DNA of 64,000 nt from Didymodactylos carnosus (GCA_905250885.1 CAJNOQ010000145.1:1-64000), one strand, 5' to 3'. Counted from the stretch's first letter, positions 47,701 to 61,254 are shown. The notes: generated from the sequence alone by a model not told the origin. A program made the numbers and translations.

Positions 47701-50700
47701 TTTTAGAAATTAAGCGAAGAAGCAACACAATTTATTTACACGGATATTCAACGTCATCCTGTGTGGAATAATTTTCAATTTTGGGAAATGTCATTTTATT
47801 CCGATGTTCAATTACAAATTCGAAATTTATATCTGTCAAGTGAAGAATATATGTTTCATAATTCGAATAATAATAATAACAATGATTCGTCCTCTTCATC
47901 AACCGATACAACTACACATCATACACCGGTAAGAAACATTGAAAAAACTGCTCAACATATAAAAATTTTTATTTGATAATTTATTATTGAAGAAAACTGT
48001 CAACGATTCGTTTGATTATTCATCACAAAATGGTACAACATCAATAACTTCGAAAAGTGGTGAAAATAATATAAATTTGTTTCAAGAGAAAACAGCATTG
48101 GAAATAGCTGCTGAACAAGTAAAAGTCTTTATAACTAACTATTAACTAATCACAATTGAAGAATTAAAATTTATTATAGATGCGACTTTATACACAAAAA
48201 TCTGTTGATGAACAACGATCAATGCAAGAATTAGAAGAACAAACATTATATGCATTAGCTATTCATTACATACAATTAATGGTGTATATGAAACTCCCAT
48301 TGGATATATCCAGTTCACATATAAGACATTCAACATTTGCAAATGTTCATAATTCTCATACGGGATGTGATCGTGATAGTATAAGCAGTGATTTATTCCA
48401 TAATAACGATCGTTACAGGTTTGCAAAATATTTTTAAATTTATCTGAAATTATACTAAATCCTTTACATGTTTAATTCATATGTGTATGGTTTATATCTA
48501 GCGTTCGAGATGCAGATGAAACTTCGACAATTGGTTCACGAGATAGTGGTAATGAATTTGATATGAATGATGATGAAGCGACTGATTTAGTATTAAGTTT
48601 TGTGAAAAAATTTGTTGATAAGATATGTGATGAGGGAGGAGTGACACAAGCACATAAGAATAGTCTTCATACAAAACTATTTCGTAAGTTATTCAATTTT
48701 TGCTTTTAAAGAAGTGATTTGTTGAAGTATTATTATTAATTTAGAAACTGTTCAAGTTCAAATCGAAGTATTAGAAAAAGTATACAGAGAAACTCGACGA
48801 GTTGCACCAATGCCAAAACCAACATTACCACGTTTTATTATGATTCCAGAAAATACAGAACATGAAGAATATTATGCTTTACGATCGTATCTTTTACCAG
48901 ATGGAAGAGATGAATTTTTTAGTCAAAATTCAGTAGCATCGTTACTGCCTGCTGAAGGAGCCTTAATCATGACAAATTATCGTTTAATATTCAAAGGACG
49001 ACCAGTTAATCCTACGAGTATGTGACATTTTTAGATTGTCGTATGCGATCTTACTCGTCCTGTTTATCTTTAGTTTCAAACGAATATCTTATCGTACGAT
49101 CATTTCCAATCTCATCATTAATACGTGAGAAAAAGTTATCCGGACAAGTAATAAATTTGTATTAACTTTTTCTTTCTCTTTCCTTTCATTTGTATAAAGC
49201 TAAGAGAAGAAATGTGGAGTATTTTTAGATATATGTTGGGAATATTCTTCTCTGATTAGTTTAAAACAGTCTTTGTTTTCATGCTGATAGATATTTTTCT
49301 TGTTTTAGTTTCGCGTTGACAATTCGAATATATGTTTGCATAATGGCATGCAATTACGTTCAGCGACGTTTCAGGTTTGAACTGTTTATTAGATTAAAAA
49401 CTATTAATCTCACTATCATTATCCAAATTTTTCTGATTATTTTAGTTAATCAAAGTTTATTTTGATGATGAAGTTTCTTTGGAAGATATAGAAAAATTTC
49501 GTAATAAATTAGTTGAAAAAAGATATCCAGAATCAGTGTTTCAATCATTTTCATTCTCGATATACAGTGAATTTAGTCCAGTTATGAATAAACAAAAAGA
49601 TGGAACATTAAAGTAGGCGTCAAATAAAAAGTATTATTCGTTTATCTATTATAAAATATTCACATTCTTTTTAGAAAATATAGCCGTTATGCTCGAAATG
49701 TCTTACGTAAAAAAGGTTTAATTCCTGCAAAAGATTTAAATGTACATCATAATCGTAATAACTTTATTGGTAACAGTGGGAGTATGGGGGGTCATAATAT
49801 TGGAAGTAATAAGACAATGTCAACAAGTACAAACAGTACAAAATATAATCAAGTTGTTATGATTCGTACACCTGAACCACCTAGACGTAGTCTTACATTA
49901 TCCAATACTCGTTCTCCCAAATCGGTAACATCATCAACATTAAATCAAACATCATCAGTTACAACTACAACAACAATTCATGAATGTGACGAAATGATAA
50001 GAAATAATAGTGATGACGAAGACGAAGATAGCCTATCGAGTAAATAGATTGAATTAAAATGAAAACAATTTTCTTCATTTTCTCTCTTTTCTTTAGCGAT
50101 TGATGAAGCCGATTCAACAAATTTCAATGATACAAAGAGCCTAGAACGGTATGCTGATAGTATTGTTTACAAAGATTTTGTACGACAAGGTTTAATAACA
50201 AATGTGACTGCATTTGGATTACGAACAACAATGAGAGCAGCTGCTGCTGCATCGCTTGCATCAGCTGTTTCTTTACCGGTACCAATAGCAACAAGTCCTT
50301 CATCAAATGATAGTAACGGACAGCAACAACCAACATTATCGTTAATGAATTCAAATATAGCTCCAACCGTACAAACCAATAGCAATAATAATGGCGTTCT
50401 CACCAATACAGTGTCGTTAACAAATGATGATTGTTTTCGTGTGTCACATATTAATAGAAATTTTACGTTTTGTCGAAGGTAAATCGTTCACACTATGTTT
50501 CATCAAACTAGAAGTCCTTGTATTAAAAGTATTTTTAAAAATTCAAACAGTACTTCCGCTTATAATCCACAGTTTTTCCTCAACTGTACAGCAAAAATTA
50601 TCATGTTTAGTCGTTTTTTATCGAGAGCGTTCTCAATACTGTGTCTTGTTCGTAATGACGAAATCTTTTTCTTTGTAAACAAACACAAATATTCATACGA

Positions 50701-53700
50701 AAAACTTTTTACAACGTTTATCTCCTCATTTAGTTATCCACTGGTGCTTGTGTTACCAAAAGATGTGTTGGATGAAAGTTTAAAAAAGGTTGCACGTTGT
50801 CATAAACTTCAAAGGTAAATGTAAAAAAAAAGAATTATCGAATAAACTATAGACTATATTCACAATCTTTTTCTTTTAGAGTGCCTGTTATTGTTTGGCG
50901 AAATCCTCGTACAAAAGCACTATTACTTCGTGGTTCGGCATTTTGTAATAAAGGTTTTATCAATTTACTTGTTAAAGGACCACAAACAACAAACAGTATG
51001 TCGAATCATCTATTGCTTATCTCACAATGTAGATTATTTATTTATTACAGGTTCATCAAGCGATACAAATGCTAGTATCGAACAAGAACGTTATTTTGAT
51101 GCAATTGTTAAACTAACACCGAATAAAATGCCATTTTCTGAAGTAGACAATGATGAAATCGAAACAACTCCTGAAATAACACCATTATCTGTACGAAAAA
51201 ATCATCATTATCATCCAGCAACAACACGATTACAAAATTTTTTACCAGGACGTGTACTATATGATAGACCGAGAACAAGTAATATATTTTAAAAAAATTT
51301 CTCTCTCTTTTCTTGTTTTTTATTCATGTCATAATATATATACAAAACGACCACCGCTTTTCGTTTGTAGAAAATTCCTTGTTACGTTCCAGTTATATTG
51401 AGAATACCACTATAACATGTGCTAGTGGTAGCGTAAGATCACATAAAAATCGTTTTTCAGCAATGTTTAGTAGTAATAGCATAAGTAATGTTGCTATTAA
51501 TGAAATACAATCGTCTAAGGGTAACTTAGTCAACTTAGCTTGTTGAATGACATAAAAATAGTCGATATATTAATAATTAGCTTCTATATATATATTTATA
51601 TATCTACTCTATAAGACGGAAATGTTTTTATGCCTGCTTTTTTAAAAATTGCTTGTATATATTCAAAAATCAGATTCGAGATAATATATAATTTTTTTAT
51701 ATTTTTCTATATATTTAATTGTTTCTTTTAGCCAATATCAGTTCACAATCAACTGCTGACACATTATCACGAAGTGAAACAACCAGTCATCAAGGATCAG
51801 TTAATTCGCCAAGTGTTGGAGGAACAGTTGGTGTGAATAACGGGGCATTAGATGTGGATTTTAATGAATCAATTTTACAAGTTCATAAACGTTCGCCACT
51901 GTACATTATTGGTGATCGAGCACAATATCGAGTGAGTGAATTAATTCTGTAATATCAATATTTCTTATATATATCATTTTTTAATTTGTTTTAGACTGGT
52001 CGTTTGGAACAATTTCAAAATTATTGTTTTCTTCCACTAGAGTTTCATGATATTAGTCAGATAAAAACAAGTTTTAAAAATTTGTTAAAAGCGTGTGTTC
52101 CAAGTAATATGATACAAGTACCAAATAATAATTCAAATAATAATAATTTGGATACATCGACAACGATAACAACGGTTACATTTTTTAAATTAATTGAAGA
52201 ATCGAGATGGTTACATCAAGTAGGCATATAATAATCTCACAATTATTGATAGTTCTATTTGATATATTTATTTTTATTTTTAGCTTCAAAAAATATTAAT
52301 GGTTAGTCAATATATAGTTCAATTTAGCGAAGATCATGCATCATCCGTAATGATTTGTATTGAAGATGGATGGGATGTATCGTCGCAGGTACTATTTTAT
52401 TTTGAGGAAACTTATGTTTCAATCACTCATGTCTACTATGTTCATATTTTAGCTTGTATCAATAAGTGAAATACTTCTTGATCCATATTATCGTACATTT
52501 GACGGTTTTCAAACATTAATTGAACGTGAATGGTTTGCATTTGGACATCGATTTTCCCATCGTTCTAATCAGACAGTTGCAAATAAAACTGGATTTGCAG
52601 CTGTTTTCTTACAATTTCTTGATCTTGTCCATCAGGTAAAGTTATTTATTATCATAAATGAATATATTACTATTATAGAAGAAAATTATCTTCCTTAGAT
52701 ATGGAATCAATATCCTACTGAATTTGAATTTAATGATTACTATTTACGTTTTATTGCCTATCATCATTTGTCAAATCGTTTTAAAAATTTTATGCTTAAT
52801 TGTGATAGTGAAAGAAAAACAAATCCAAATTGGTATGTTGATATGAAAGATTTTTCAAGAGAACAAGATGATTTTGGTAAGTTAATTGTATTCTAATTTT
52901 ATTACATTTTCATATGAATTTTCTATGCAGGTTTATTTCGATGTAACACAATAAACATATGGGATTACATTACAAAAGTGAATCGTGAATCATCTCGTTT
53001 TTATAATTTTTTATATTCACCATCATGTTTTACATCTCATAGTTTAACTGATGATAATACTGTACTACGACCATCGTATAAAATGTGCTCGTTAGATGTA
53101 TGGGATTTTTATTTATGTGAAACATTAGAAACAGGGTGTACATATGATTTGGATTTATCAGCAGCTGAACATGATGAACGTTTTAATGATACAGAATTAA
53201 AACAGCGAACATTCGTAGCAGCATTTTATGACGATGTGAATGTCTGCCTACCAGACTTTTTTGCTGATATTGTCTCGGTATACTTTAATTATAATCACTC
53301 TTTTATTCACGTTTGCTAATGTACTTCTTTTAACATAGGAAATGTCAAATACACTACAACATACCGGTGATAGTTGGAAACATCATTGGGATAAAATTGA
53401 AAAACCAGAAAGAGAACGAGCACAGGTATATTTCAAACAAGAATCGATGTTGTGACGTGTACCATTCTTATAACTCTTCATTTTTATGAAACTTCTATTT
53501 ACGAGTAGAAGTTTAGATCTAGAAAAATTACCATATGTGATGTTATTTACGTTCTTCCTCCATCTTTTCGTAGAGAAACAGATAATATTCTTAGCCTAAT
53601 AAAAAAATGTCATACAGTATTTTTAACGTAGTATATAGAAAAGTAATATGTGAGGACAAATAGAAGATCCACTTTTAGACTCTAAGATCTATACACTCAA

Positions 53701-55113
53701 GATTTTTTCTAGCGTTTATCAATGCAAGATGAATCACTAAAGAAGAAATTTTTACAACAGAGTCAGCAACAAAATAAATCACTATCGTTGTCTGCATCAT
53801 CTCGAACATCATCAATGTATGGTAATCATTGCTACGAATTAATTCAGTTTCAAACACCACAAATATGCGAAGGATGCCATGAAATAATTGAGAATAGTAA
53901 TAACAAAAAACTATATAATGGTAGGTAGAATGATTTCTACTAAAATAGTAGAAGAATAGTCTTGTTTTGTATAAAAATATCCGAATATATTTCATTATTT
54001 AGACGTCATTCGTGGTTTACAATGTCGTGAATGTTTATCATGTTATCATGAAAATTGTCGTACGTTAGGTTCAAATCGTCCGTGTCGACAACGAAATGAA
54101 TCTCAAACTGTTGTTAATTCAAGTCGATTAGAAACGGGTAGTGTTACAGGTTCGTATATTACATGTCTAGTTGTTCAAAAAAATTTTCTTTGTGATAAAA
54201 GCACTCGTAATTGACACCACAATATCGTTTATAGACATAACCGATGTTTTACTGGAAAAAGCTGGTAAAAAATAAAATAAACTTTTAGTCGTACAATATA
54301 CACGTTCATACACATGCACACACATTATGCTAACTTGTGGTAGCTTGGATTTTTCACCTACACTTTTACACATACACTCTAATAATTAAAATTAACATAG
54401 AATAGAAAAATCATCTTATTGTTGCTTTAATTGTCCCAAGTCTAAAATAGTTTAAAACGCTACTTTAAACATGACAATGGGGTTTAATAGGTTTAGATTA
54501 CTACCGATAATGATACTTATGTAATTCATTTATAGAAACAACATTCATATGTTTTATTATTAAAGGAGTGTATGATCATGGACCATCATCTTCTCTTGGA
54601 GTGGGCAGTGGAGGTGGTCCACAACATCGAACGTACGAAGGATATTTGAGAAAACGTGGTCATTTGCTTAAACAATGGAAAGAAAGATGGTTTGTTCTTG
54701 ATTCAGTTCGACATGAAGTAAGAATGGTTTATTATATTTTGAAAAATAATATATTTAAACATTTCTTCTCATTTTTTTTTTCAGTTACGTTATTACGATA
54801 GTAGTGATGATCAAACACCCAAGGGCACGATACTTTTGGCTGACGCTGTTGAAGTTGTGCCGTATACGGGACCTTTACCAAACGCATTAAGAAGATTTGA
54901 TAATCGAGCAGCATTTGAAGTAAGCACTTTTCTGAGCATACATACGTTTTAATCAATACATCTTTATTTTTTTAATGAAAACATCGTTAAACAACATAAT
55001 TTGTCTGTTTTTAGCTTCATACAAATCGTCGTGTATACAATTTTATTGCTCAAACAGCACAAGAAGCACGAACATGGACAGAAAAGATTAAAACATGTCT
55101 TTTAGATTCTTAA
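44727..55113 (+). CDS. SBF1: SBF1/SBF2 (MTMR5/MTMR13) myotubularin pseudophosphatase, about 2251-2301 aa
   Basis: About 42 exons connect from [17 protein letters not shown] to the stop at 55111-55113 without a break in frame. Domain order matches the SBF family: uDENN ([19 protein letters not shown], residues 1-100), DENN/dDENN to about 480, SBF2 region to about 750, GRAM ([18 protein letters not shown], about 1002), myotubularin domain about 1245-1980 with [17 protein letters not shown] and HRFSHRSN, a C1 zinc finger ([17 protein letters not shown], about 2044-2095) and a C-terminal PH domain ([20 protein letters not shown], from 2146). The phosphatase loop reads [10 protein letters not shown], with Ile at the catalytic Cys and Val at the Arg position, so it is inactive, as in known SBFs. 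These scaffold active MTMRs and act as Rab GEFs through DENN. Later exons include 50734-50814, 51051-51278, 51732-51931, 52284-52388, 52931-53277, 53713-53920, 54785-54919, 55015-55113. Whether it is closer to SBF1 or SBF2 is open. Confidence 0.93.
51371..51520 (+). CDS. 150-bp cassette-like exon of SBF
   Basis: Bounded by TTTGTAG and GTAACT and exactly 50 codons long, this exon fits the phase on both sides ([17 protein letters not shown] to EIQSSKG). Skipping it also keeps the frame, joining 51278 to 51732. It lies in the poorly conserved Ser-rich linker of the myotubularin domain. It may be constitutive or alternative; the sequence alone cannot say. Confidence 0.6.
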
Positions 55114-56089
55114 ACATTTTTTTTATCTGAACAATTTTGAATCTCTCTCAACGTGCTGTCTTCATTTCTTTATTGATGTATTTTTTTCTCTTTCTCTCTA
55201 TTGCAGTATTAATTATATATACTCGAGTGTGTTTCTTGTTTTCGTTCGAAATCTAGCAGTATTATGTTTTTTGTGCAATATACTCACTCTTTTTTTTCTT
55301 TTTAAAAAATCAATACTTTATTTTCTTTTTCATCTTGTATACATTCGGGTTTTTTTCTTCTCATATATTCTTGCCGTGACATGTTATTGGCACTGTATGA
55401 TACGATGAGCACACAAACGTTAGACTAGATATAAGGTCAAATATGTATTTACCATTTTTTCTTTGCTGAACTTAGCCGTTTGTAAAAGTGTCAGTTGTTT
55501 GTGTATTTATGTTTTTAGAACTTAAAAAAAAATGTATTGATATATAATATTATACAGGAACAACTTGTTGTATTATTTTTCTTTCAATTTATTGCATTTT
55601 TTTTTTTTTTATCTGAAATACAAGTGCTTCAAGTAATCTTATTCAGAAAACAAAATGTATAAACGATAAATGAATAAATAACACAATTGAAAAAATGACT
55701 TATATTTGACAGATATAAATGCATGAACGAGTAAAAAGTGTTTAATTTCATCGACGTAAACTTTGTCAAAAAGAGTACAACTACCATATTTCGATTTTCA
55801 TAGCAAACATCTTACGGTGGTAATGATACTTAAAAGACAACAAAACTTTAGGTGATTCCATATATAGAATCGTTAAATACTGAACAAGTTTCAAAATCAA
55901 TAAAAAAAATTGTACAAAAACAGGTGGCTTTCAGCAGTTAGTTGGCTAGTCTCATTGTTTGATACTTTCTGACTAGTATTTTATTTACATTTTTGCAATT
56001 AGATATCGTGATTTATTATCTTATAGCTACTAATGAATAATTTATTTATATCTCGTTAAATTCTCAGATAAAAAGTTATTTGTTTTTAC
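55114..56089. other. 3' flank of SBF and promoter side of PTCD1
   Basis: T-rich 3' UTR-like sequence after the SBF stop, with several TTTTTTCTTT runs and AATAAA-like signals near 55670. No gene is seen. The start of PTCD1 follows at 56090 with the same orientation. Confidence 0.6.
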
Positions 56090-58952
56090 ATGTATCGATG
56101 GTGTCAGATTATTCGTTTTTCAAAGTGTGTTCATTGTCTTGAAACATTTGCTTGTCAGTATTCAACACAGTCGGCAGTAAAACAAACATCAACTCAACAA
56201 AAACATATTTTAAAAGATAATGATGGTGAAGATGATCATCATTTAACGTCCTTGTTTTCATCATCTTATTACATTGATGCTGATTCAAAATCAAAATTAA
56301 TTTCTGGAAAAAATAAGAATAAAAATAAACAAAAACAACAACGACAGCCGCTTAGTCAAACAACAAAATTAGTGGCTGATGCAGATCAATTTGGAACATT
56401 GAGTGGAATTGATACAGATGGTGACAAAGAATTTTTCGGGTAAAGTCATAAAAACGATCAAAAAAACTGTTTTCTACTACCATACTGACATTCACCTTTT
56501 TTTAGGGATACATTCGTCACAGATGATGGTTTGATTGTTAATAATAAATATCAGCCAAGTATCAATAATGATGATGATGGGATAAATCAGGAAGAACTTG
56601 ATGAGCCTCGACAATTAGCCATAGATGGGCGTCGTTTTCCAATTTGGTATTATGCATCAAAACTACGATCACTTGGAACCACCAATAAGGTATTCAAAGT
56701 TTAGAAACTTTTTTAAAGAGCGAAACAAGGACTTTTTCTTGTTTTTACGACTTTTTTGTTTTAGGTTCAAGAAGCGTTAGATTATTTTTATAAGACGATA
56801 ATGGATAAAGAACGTGTAGCACCGAATATGTTTTGTTACCAAGTTGTAATTGGCGTTTGTGCACGAAATGGCTATTTATCACAAGCATTTCAACTTTATC
56901 GTGAAGTAAATTTGAATATTGTCAAAAATGAATTCCAGTGGACCATACTTTTGTTTTAGATGAAAGATCGTGGTTTTAATGGAATGTATACAAATAAAAT
57001 GTCAAAAATTTTTACATTATTAGCAACAGCTTGTTATCGGTCATCCGATAAACATCTTAGTATTGATTATGCAACAAAACTTATCGATGATATTAAAGAA
57101 AAAGGCATGTATGTGATTCTAGAAAGTATATATATAAACAATATGAAAAGAAAAAAATGTTGATCATTTTCAGGTTATTCAATTCAATTTAATACGTATA
57201 ATGCGTTGATTAGTGCATTTGGTAAACATGGTGATTTGAAGCGTGCATTTCAGTTAGCTGATGAAATGGTTGAATTAGGATGGATACCAAATCATGAAAC
57301 CTACGTAGCATTGTTAATTGCTTGTGGTTCGGAACCAACTGATGGTTTAAGATATGCGATTGAGGTGAGGTTAGCTATGAAACATTTGATAGTTTATTTA
57401 ACTGTTGTTCATTTTTAATTTTAGATTTGGCGTCGAATGCTTACGTTTCGTATTAGACCGACAGTATTTCATTTCGGTTTATTACTGCGTGCCGTTCATC
57501 ACTGTGGACTGGGATCACAGAGCGCCGTTAATGAATTACTTGTTTCACAACCACATCATCCACTATTAAAGGATGATGACAGAAATACTAACCAGTTCAA
57601 TCAACTAACCATCGAATATTCACAACCTTCATCCTCATTTTTTTCATATCTCATACCATCATCGTCAAACGAGACCGTTACTACTATGTCAATCGAAGAA
57701 GATCAAACATCCAAGCATGCTTCGTTATCTTCAATATCATCAAACAATAACAACTCTAAATTATCGATAACAGATGATATTCTAGAACCAATGTCATATG
57801 AAATATTGAATAAAGATGATATTCAAGCTGATGAATTATTGAAATATAAACAATCAGAATGGTGGCAGAGTGCTGATGATATACGATCGGGTCAAATAAC
57901 AGCCAATCAGTTACAACCATTTGGTGATGCGAGTATTCTCAAATCTAATGTATGTTACAAAGACACAAATATTGTTGGCTTAACACTACCGAAAACACCA
58001 GCTGAACGACTAATGTTACTAGGTGGAATACCAGGAATATTAAAACATATGAAAGAGTGTAACGTTCAGCCCAACATTATTATATTTAATCATTTTCTTG
58101 AGGTGAATATTGAACGTGTCAAGTTAAATTTCATTAATTAAATTCATTTTTTTATCTATTTAGCTTCTGCCATTGATTAACGAACATGAACATGCTCTGT
58201 TACACGTGATGAAAATGTGTGAAGTTAAACCAACGTTACAATTTTTTAATATTTTGATTCTTAGAAGATTACGCCGTCGTTCATTAAAAGAATCAAAAGT
58301 AATGTTACATTTAGCTTAACTTTACTACAAACATATCTCATATTTTTTAATTGATAGGAAGTCATAGAATTAATGCGCGATTACTGTATCACACCCGATA
58401 TCTATACATTTTCGGCATTAGCAAAAGGATGTTTAACAAAAGATGATAGTGCGCAATTACTTATCGATATGCAGGTAGTTGTGTGTTTGTTAGTGCTGAT
58501 TATCCCAAAAATGATAATCATTGCATGCATTTTTTGTTAAGGAACTTAATCTTAAACCAAATCAATACATTCTGGGTTCAATGTTACAAAATGCTTTTAA
58601 TCGTGATAATTTTCCTTATATGTCATTTATTTGTAATGCTTATCGAACGTATGATCTAGCTGTACATCCTATATTTTTAAAAAAAATTGAAAATTATTTA
58701 CTTCGCACACGTTCAAGAATCCTCGCTTTGGTATGACTGCTTTTTTTCTCTATTTCGCGTTTAAATACTTAATTTGCTTTTTGTTTTGATTTTAAGGAGC
58801 GTCAAAATGTACAAGATGAAAAATATAATATCCTTAATGCAACTTATAATCGATTTCAAAAATTTTATGATCATTGGTTAAAAAGTATTCCTTATCAAAA
58901 ACGTTATGATCAAAAAGTGACATTTATGTATGATAAACCGAAATTAAAATGA
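56090..58952 (+). CDS. PTCD1: Mitochondrial PPR protein PTCD1, 761 aa
   Basis: Ten exons give one frame: 56090-56439, 56506-56689, 56765-56905, 56960-57104, 57174-57364, 57425-58102, 58164-58298, 58358-58474, 58542-58730, 58797-58952. PTCD1 is a mitochondrial pentatricopeptide-repeat protein involved in leucine tRNA and 16S rRNA metabolism. The first 30 residues are basic, without acids except one Glu, as in a mitochondrial leader. PPR units appear at about residues 185-345: APNMFCYQVVIGVCARNGYLSQAFQLYREM and NTYNALISAFGKHGDLKRAFQLADEM, each with the helix-turn-helix signature. Exon 6 carries a Ser/Asp-rich insertion (about residues 380-490) before TPAERLMLLGGIPGILKHMK, another conserved PTCD1-like segment. 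C-terminal HDQ-YDKPKLK ends the protein. Intron 4 uses a GC donor (GCATGT at 57105). The human protein is 700 aa. Another PPR family is possible but less likely. Confidence 0.8.
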
Positions 58953-59940
58953 CGTTAATAACGATAGATACTTGCCTTTTATATTTTGTTTTGCTATTAT
59001 ATTACTGAATAAATCATAACTAGTAGCCGCTGTCGGATATCGACAAACAAAATGATTTTGATAGCGAATAAGAACAAATTAAACCATATTTCTATTTTGC
59101 AAAGTTTTGCCGCGAGAGAAGCCTAAAAAATCAGTTTCAGAGGACGAAGAAAAAAATTCGTATCAAGTCTGGCATAAGGAGAATGTCAAAAGAATAAATC
59201 AGGAAATCAGGAATAAATTTATTGATCTCGCCACGTGTCTTTATCCAAAACGTTCTTACAGAAGTTTTTCATGTCCATCTTTTCTATATCATTTTAACTC
59301 GATCTGATCAATCTTTAATATGTCTGAACCAGTGTAATCTATTTCATCTAAGAATATTTTGCATTGCTATTTATCATGTTATTTCCTCAGTGTATCATTT
59401 GACATTCTGTATTTTATGCAAACAGCTGAAAAAATGCATGTCAATTTTTTTCATTAGATATCGTTACAGTCCACGCTTCACTTCCATCGAATACATTCAC
59501 TAGGATAGATACGTAAAACTGGGCACCTTCTCGCTTTCACTGTATCACTCGCATCTTGTTCAAATTGTTTCTGCGACATTATACCCGTCTTTTTAATTTT
59601 CATAGATTTTTTAGTTGGACCATACTGTTGAGTAACTCTCTCAAAGTCGATACCATCCTCATATTCACTCACAGTCAGACTATAATCAGCACATAACCGA
59701 TTTATCAATTCTTCCGATCGATCGCCCTCGTCCTGACTCCGATGCGAAACGCAAAGTCGGATCCGAAGAAACGTCATATTGAAAAGCATCAACTGTCAGT
59801 CGCTCAAATGTCGATTAATAAACAAGCTTCAGGGCACATGATATTTAGGATGTTCTACGTACTATTAATAAAAAAAGATACAAAAACATTTGACTAAACT
59901 TTATTGTTGTTCGAAAGAGTTGTGAGAATCCTGCAAAAAA
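58953..59940. other. Downstream of PTCD1: unrecognised frames
   Basis: Two moderately coding-like frames lie back to back: plus 59107-59220 (PREKPKKSVSEDEEKNSYQV) and minus 59792-59478 (SEELINRLCADYSLTVSEYE). Neither is recognised, and neither has convincing splice context. They could be remnants of one mobile element. The right edge of the second frame (59490-59505) carries TTCACTAGGATAG, like the CATCCTAGTGA termini elsewhere. Confidence 0.35.
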
Positions 59941-59944
59941 TATT

Positions 59945-60110
59945 GTTGCTGGCACTTATTCGGCACCAGTGCCAGAAAGATTTTCAATTTTCGCACTGAT
60001 GCTCACCGTGCGGATTGATACTTTTTCATTGGCAGAGGTGCGCACTGGTGCCAGGCAGTGCCAGCGATCGATGGCATGCATGCGCACCGGCAGTGCCGCA
60101 TTGGGATTCT
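59945..60110. repeat. GGCACTGGTGCC-type GC-rich patch
   Basis: Repeated near-palindromes of the type GGCACCAGTGCC, GCACTGGTGCCAGGCAGTGC and GCACCGGCAGTGCCGC make a GC-rich island in AT-rich DNA. No coding function is recognised. It is one of several such patches (24828, 29930, 34790). Confidence 0.65.
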
Positions 60111-60283
60111 TTTGTAGAGAAAGTAATAGTTTTACAGTTTTTTATTTCATAGTATTATTTAACGGACAATATTAACTATATCCTGAAGTTTTTAGCTCGT
60201 TATAATGTCATTTGAGTGAGTGACAGAAGTTTTCTAACGTTTAGGGGAAGATCTGAGTTTTTCTTAACCTTTCTTAGTTTATA

Positions 60284-60755
60284 GAGGACACTTCGAAACG
60301 TATCATGCAAAACGTAACTCTGCTACCGGAATCTCTGTACGTTACCGTTTTTTCTCTTTTCGTCTATTCTATAATATTCGGAAAGAATATCGTAGAATCC
60401 TGGAAAGCGTCTTGTTTTGTAGAATGAAGTGCGTTCTTCAAAATCCATCACTAGCTCAATTCGAAATAATTGACGACTTTTCGGTTACAATCGAAATACT
60501 AAAAGTCCTAAAAACAAACGACAATGTTTTTGGGACTCTTCGTATTTTAAGTATAGCATAAAAAGCGTCATTTATTTTGAATTGAGCTAGTGATGGATTT
60601 TGAAGAACACACTTCATTCTACAAAACAAGACGCTTTCCAGGATTCCACGATATTCTTTCCGAATATTATAGGATAGACGAAAAGAGAAAAAACGGTAAC
60701 GCTCAGAGATTTCGGTAGCAGAGTTACGCGTTTTGCATGATATGTTCTGAAATTT
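60284..60755. mobile_element. Foldback element with long arms, GAGGACACTT start
   Basis: Left arm 60296-60480 and right arm 60570-60755 are near-identical inverted copies; shared blocks include CATGCAAAACGTAACTCTGC, AAGCGTCTTGTTTTGTAGAA and TTGAATTGAGCTAGTGATGG. The left flank begins GAGGACACTT like the 502-810 and 9642-9840 segments. Arms of about 185 bp with a 90-bp loop make this one of the longest hairpins in the window. Non-coding. Confidence 0.9.
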
Positions 60756-60959
60756 TTTCTGCTTACTGGCATTATCTAACTGGAAATAGAAAGTAATTAC
60801 TTAGAAATATATTGTTTAAAAAAATACCTATTCGTTCTCCATTTATTAGAAAAATTTAGTTCATTCGAAGGTCGAAGAGTGTGGAATATTTACTACGAGA
60901 AGGTGTGTAAAAACTCTTCTTTCTTTTCTTCCAGGTATAGAGTAATTAGTGCTAAATCT

Positions 60960-61140
60960 GTGACAGTTCATGATTTCTATTCAACGAATGAGAACTGTTT
61001 CCAGTTTCCGTTCCTGAACTAGAAACGGTTCCACAATTCATACTCATAGGAACGAGGAATGGCTCATCAGTTTCTAGTTTCTTCGAAGAGGAATTACAGT
61101 TGTTTTTTAACGAGGAACTGTTCATGCCCTCGTTCTTCTT
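60960..61140. repeat. GGAAC/GTTCC-rich low-complexity patch
   Basis: GAACTG, GTTCC, GAACGAGG and GGAACTG units repeat in both orientations over about 180 bp. Degenerate; origin unclear. Confidence 0.5.
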
Positions 61141-61254
61141 ATTGTTCTGGCAGTTTGCTCACTCTTTCAAAATGTTTGTTGTTTATCTTCGTATCTATCT
61201 TCGAGCAGACATATGTGGGAATCTCGAAATGAGGAATAGGGGTAATCGACTACG

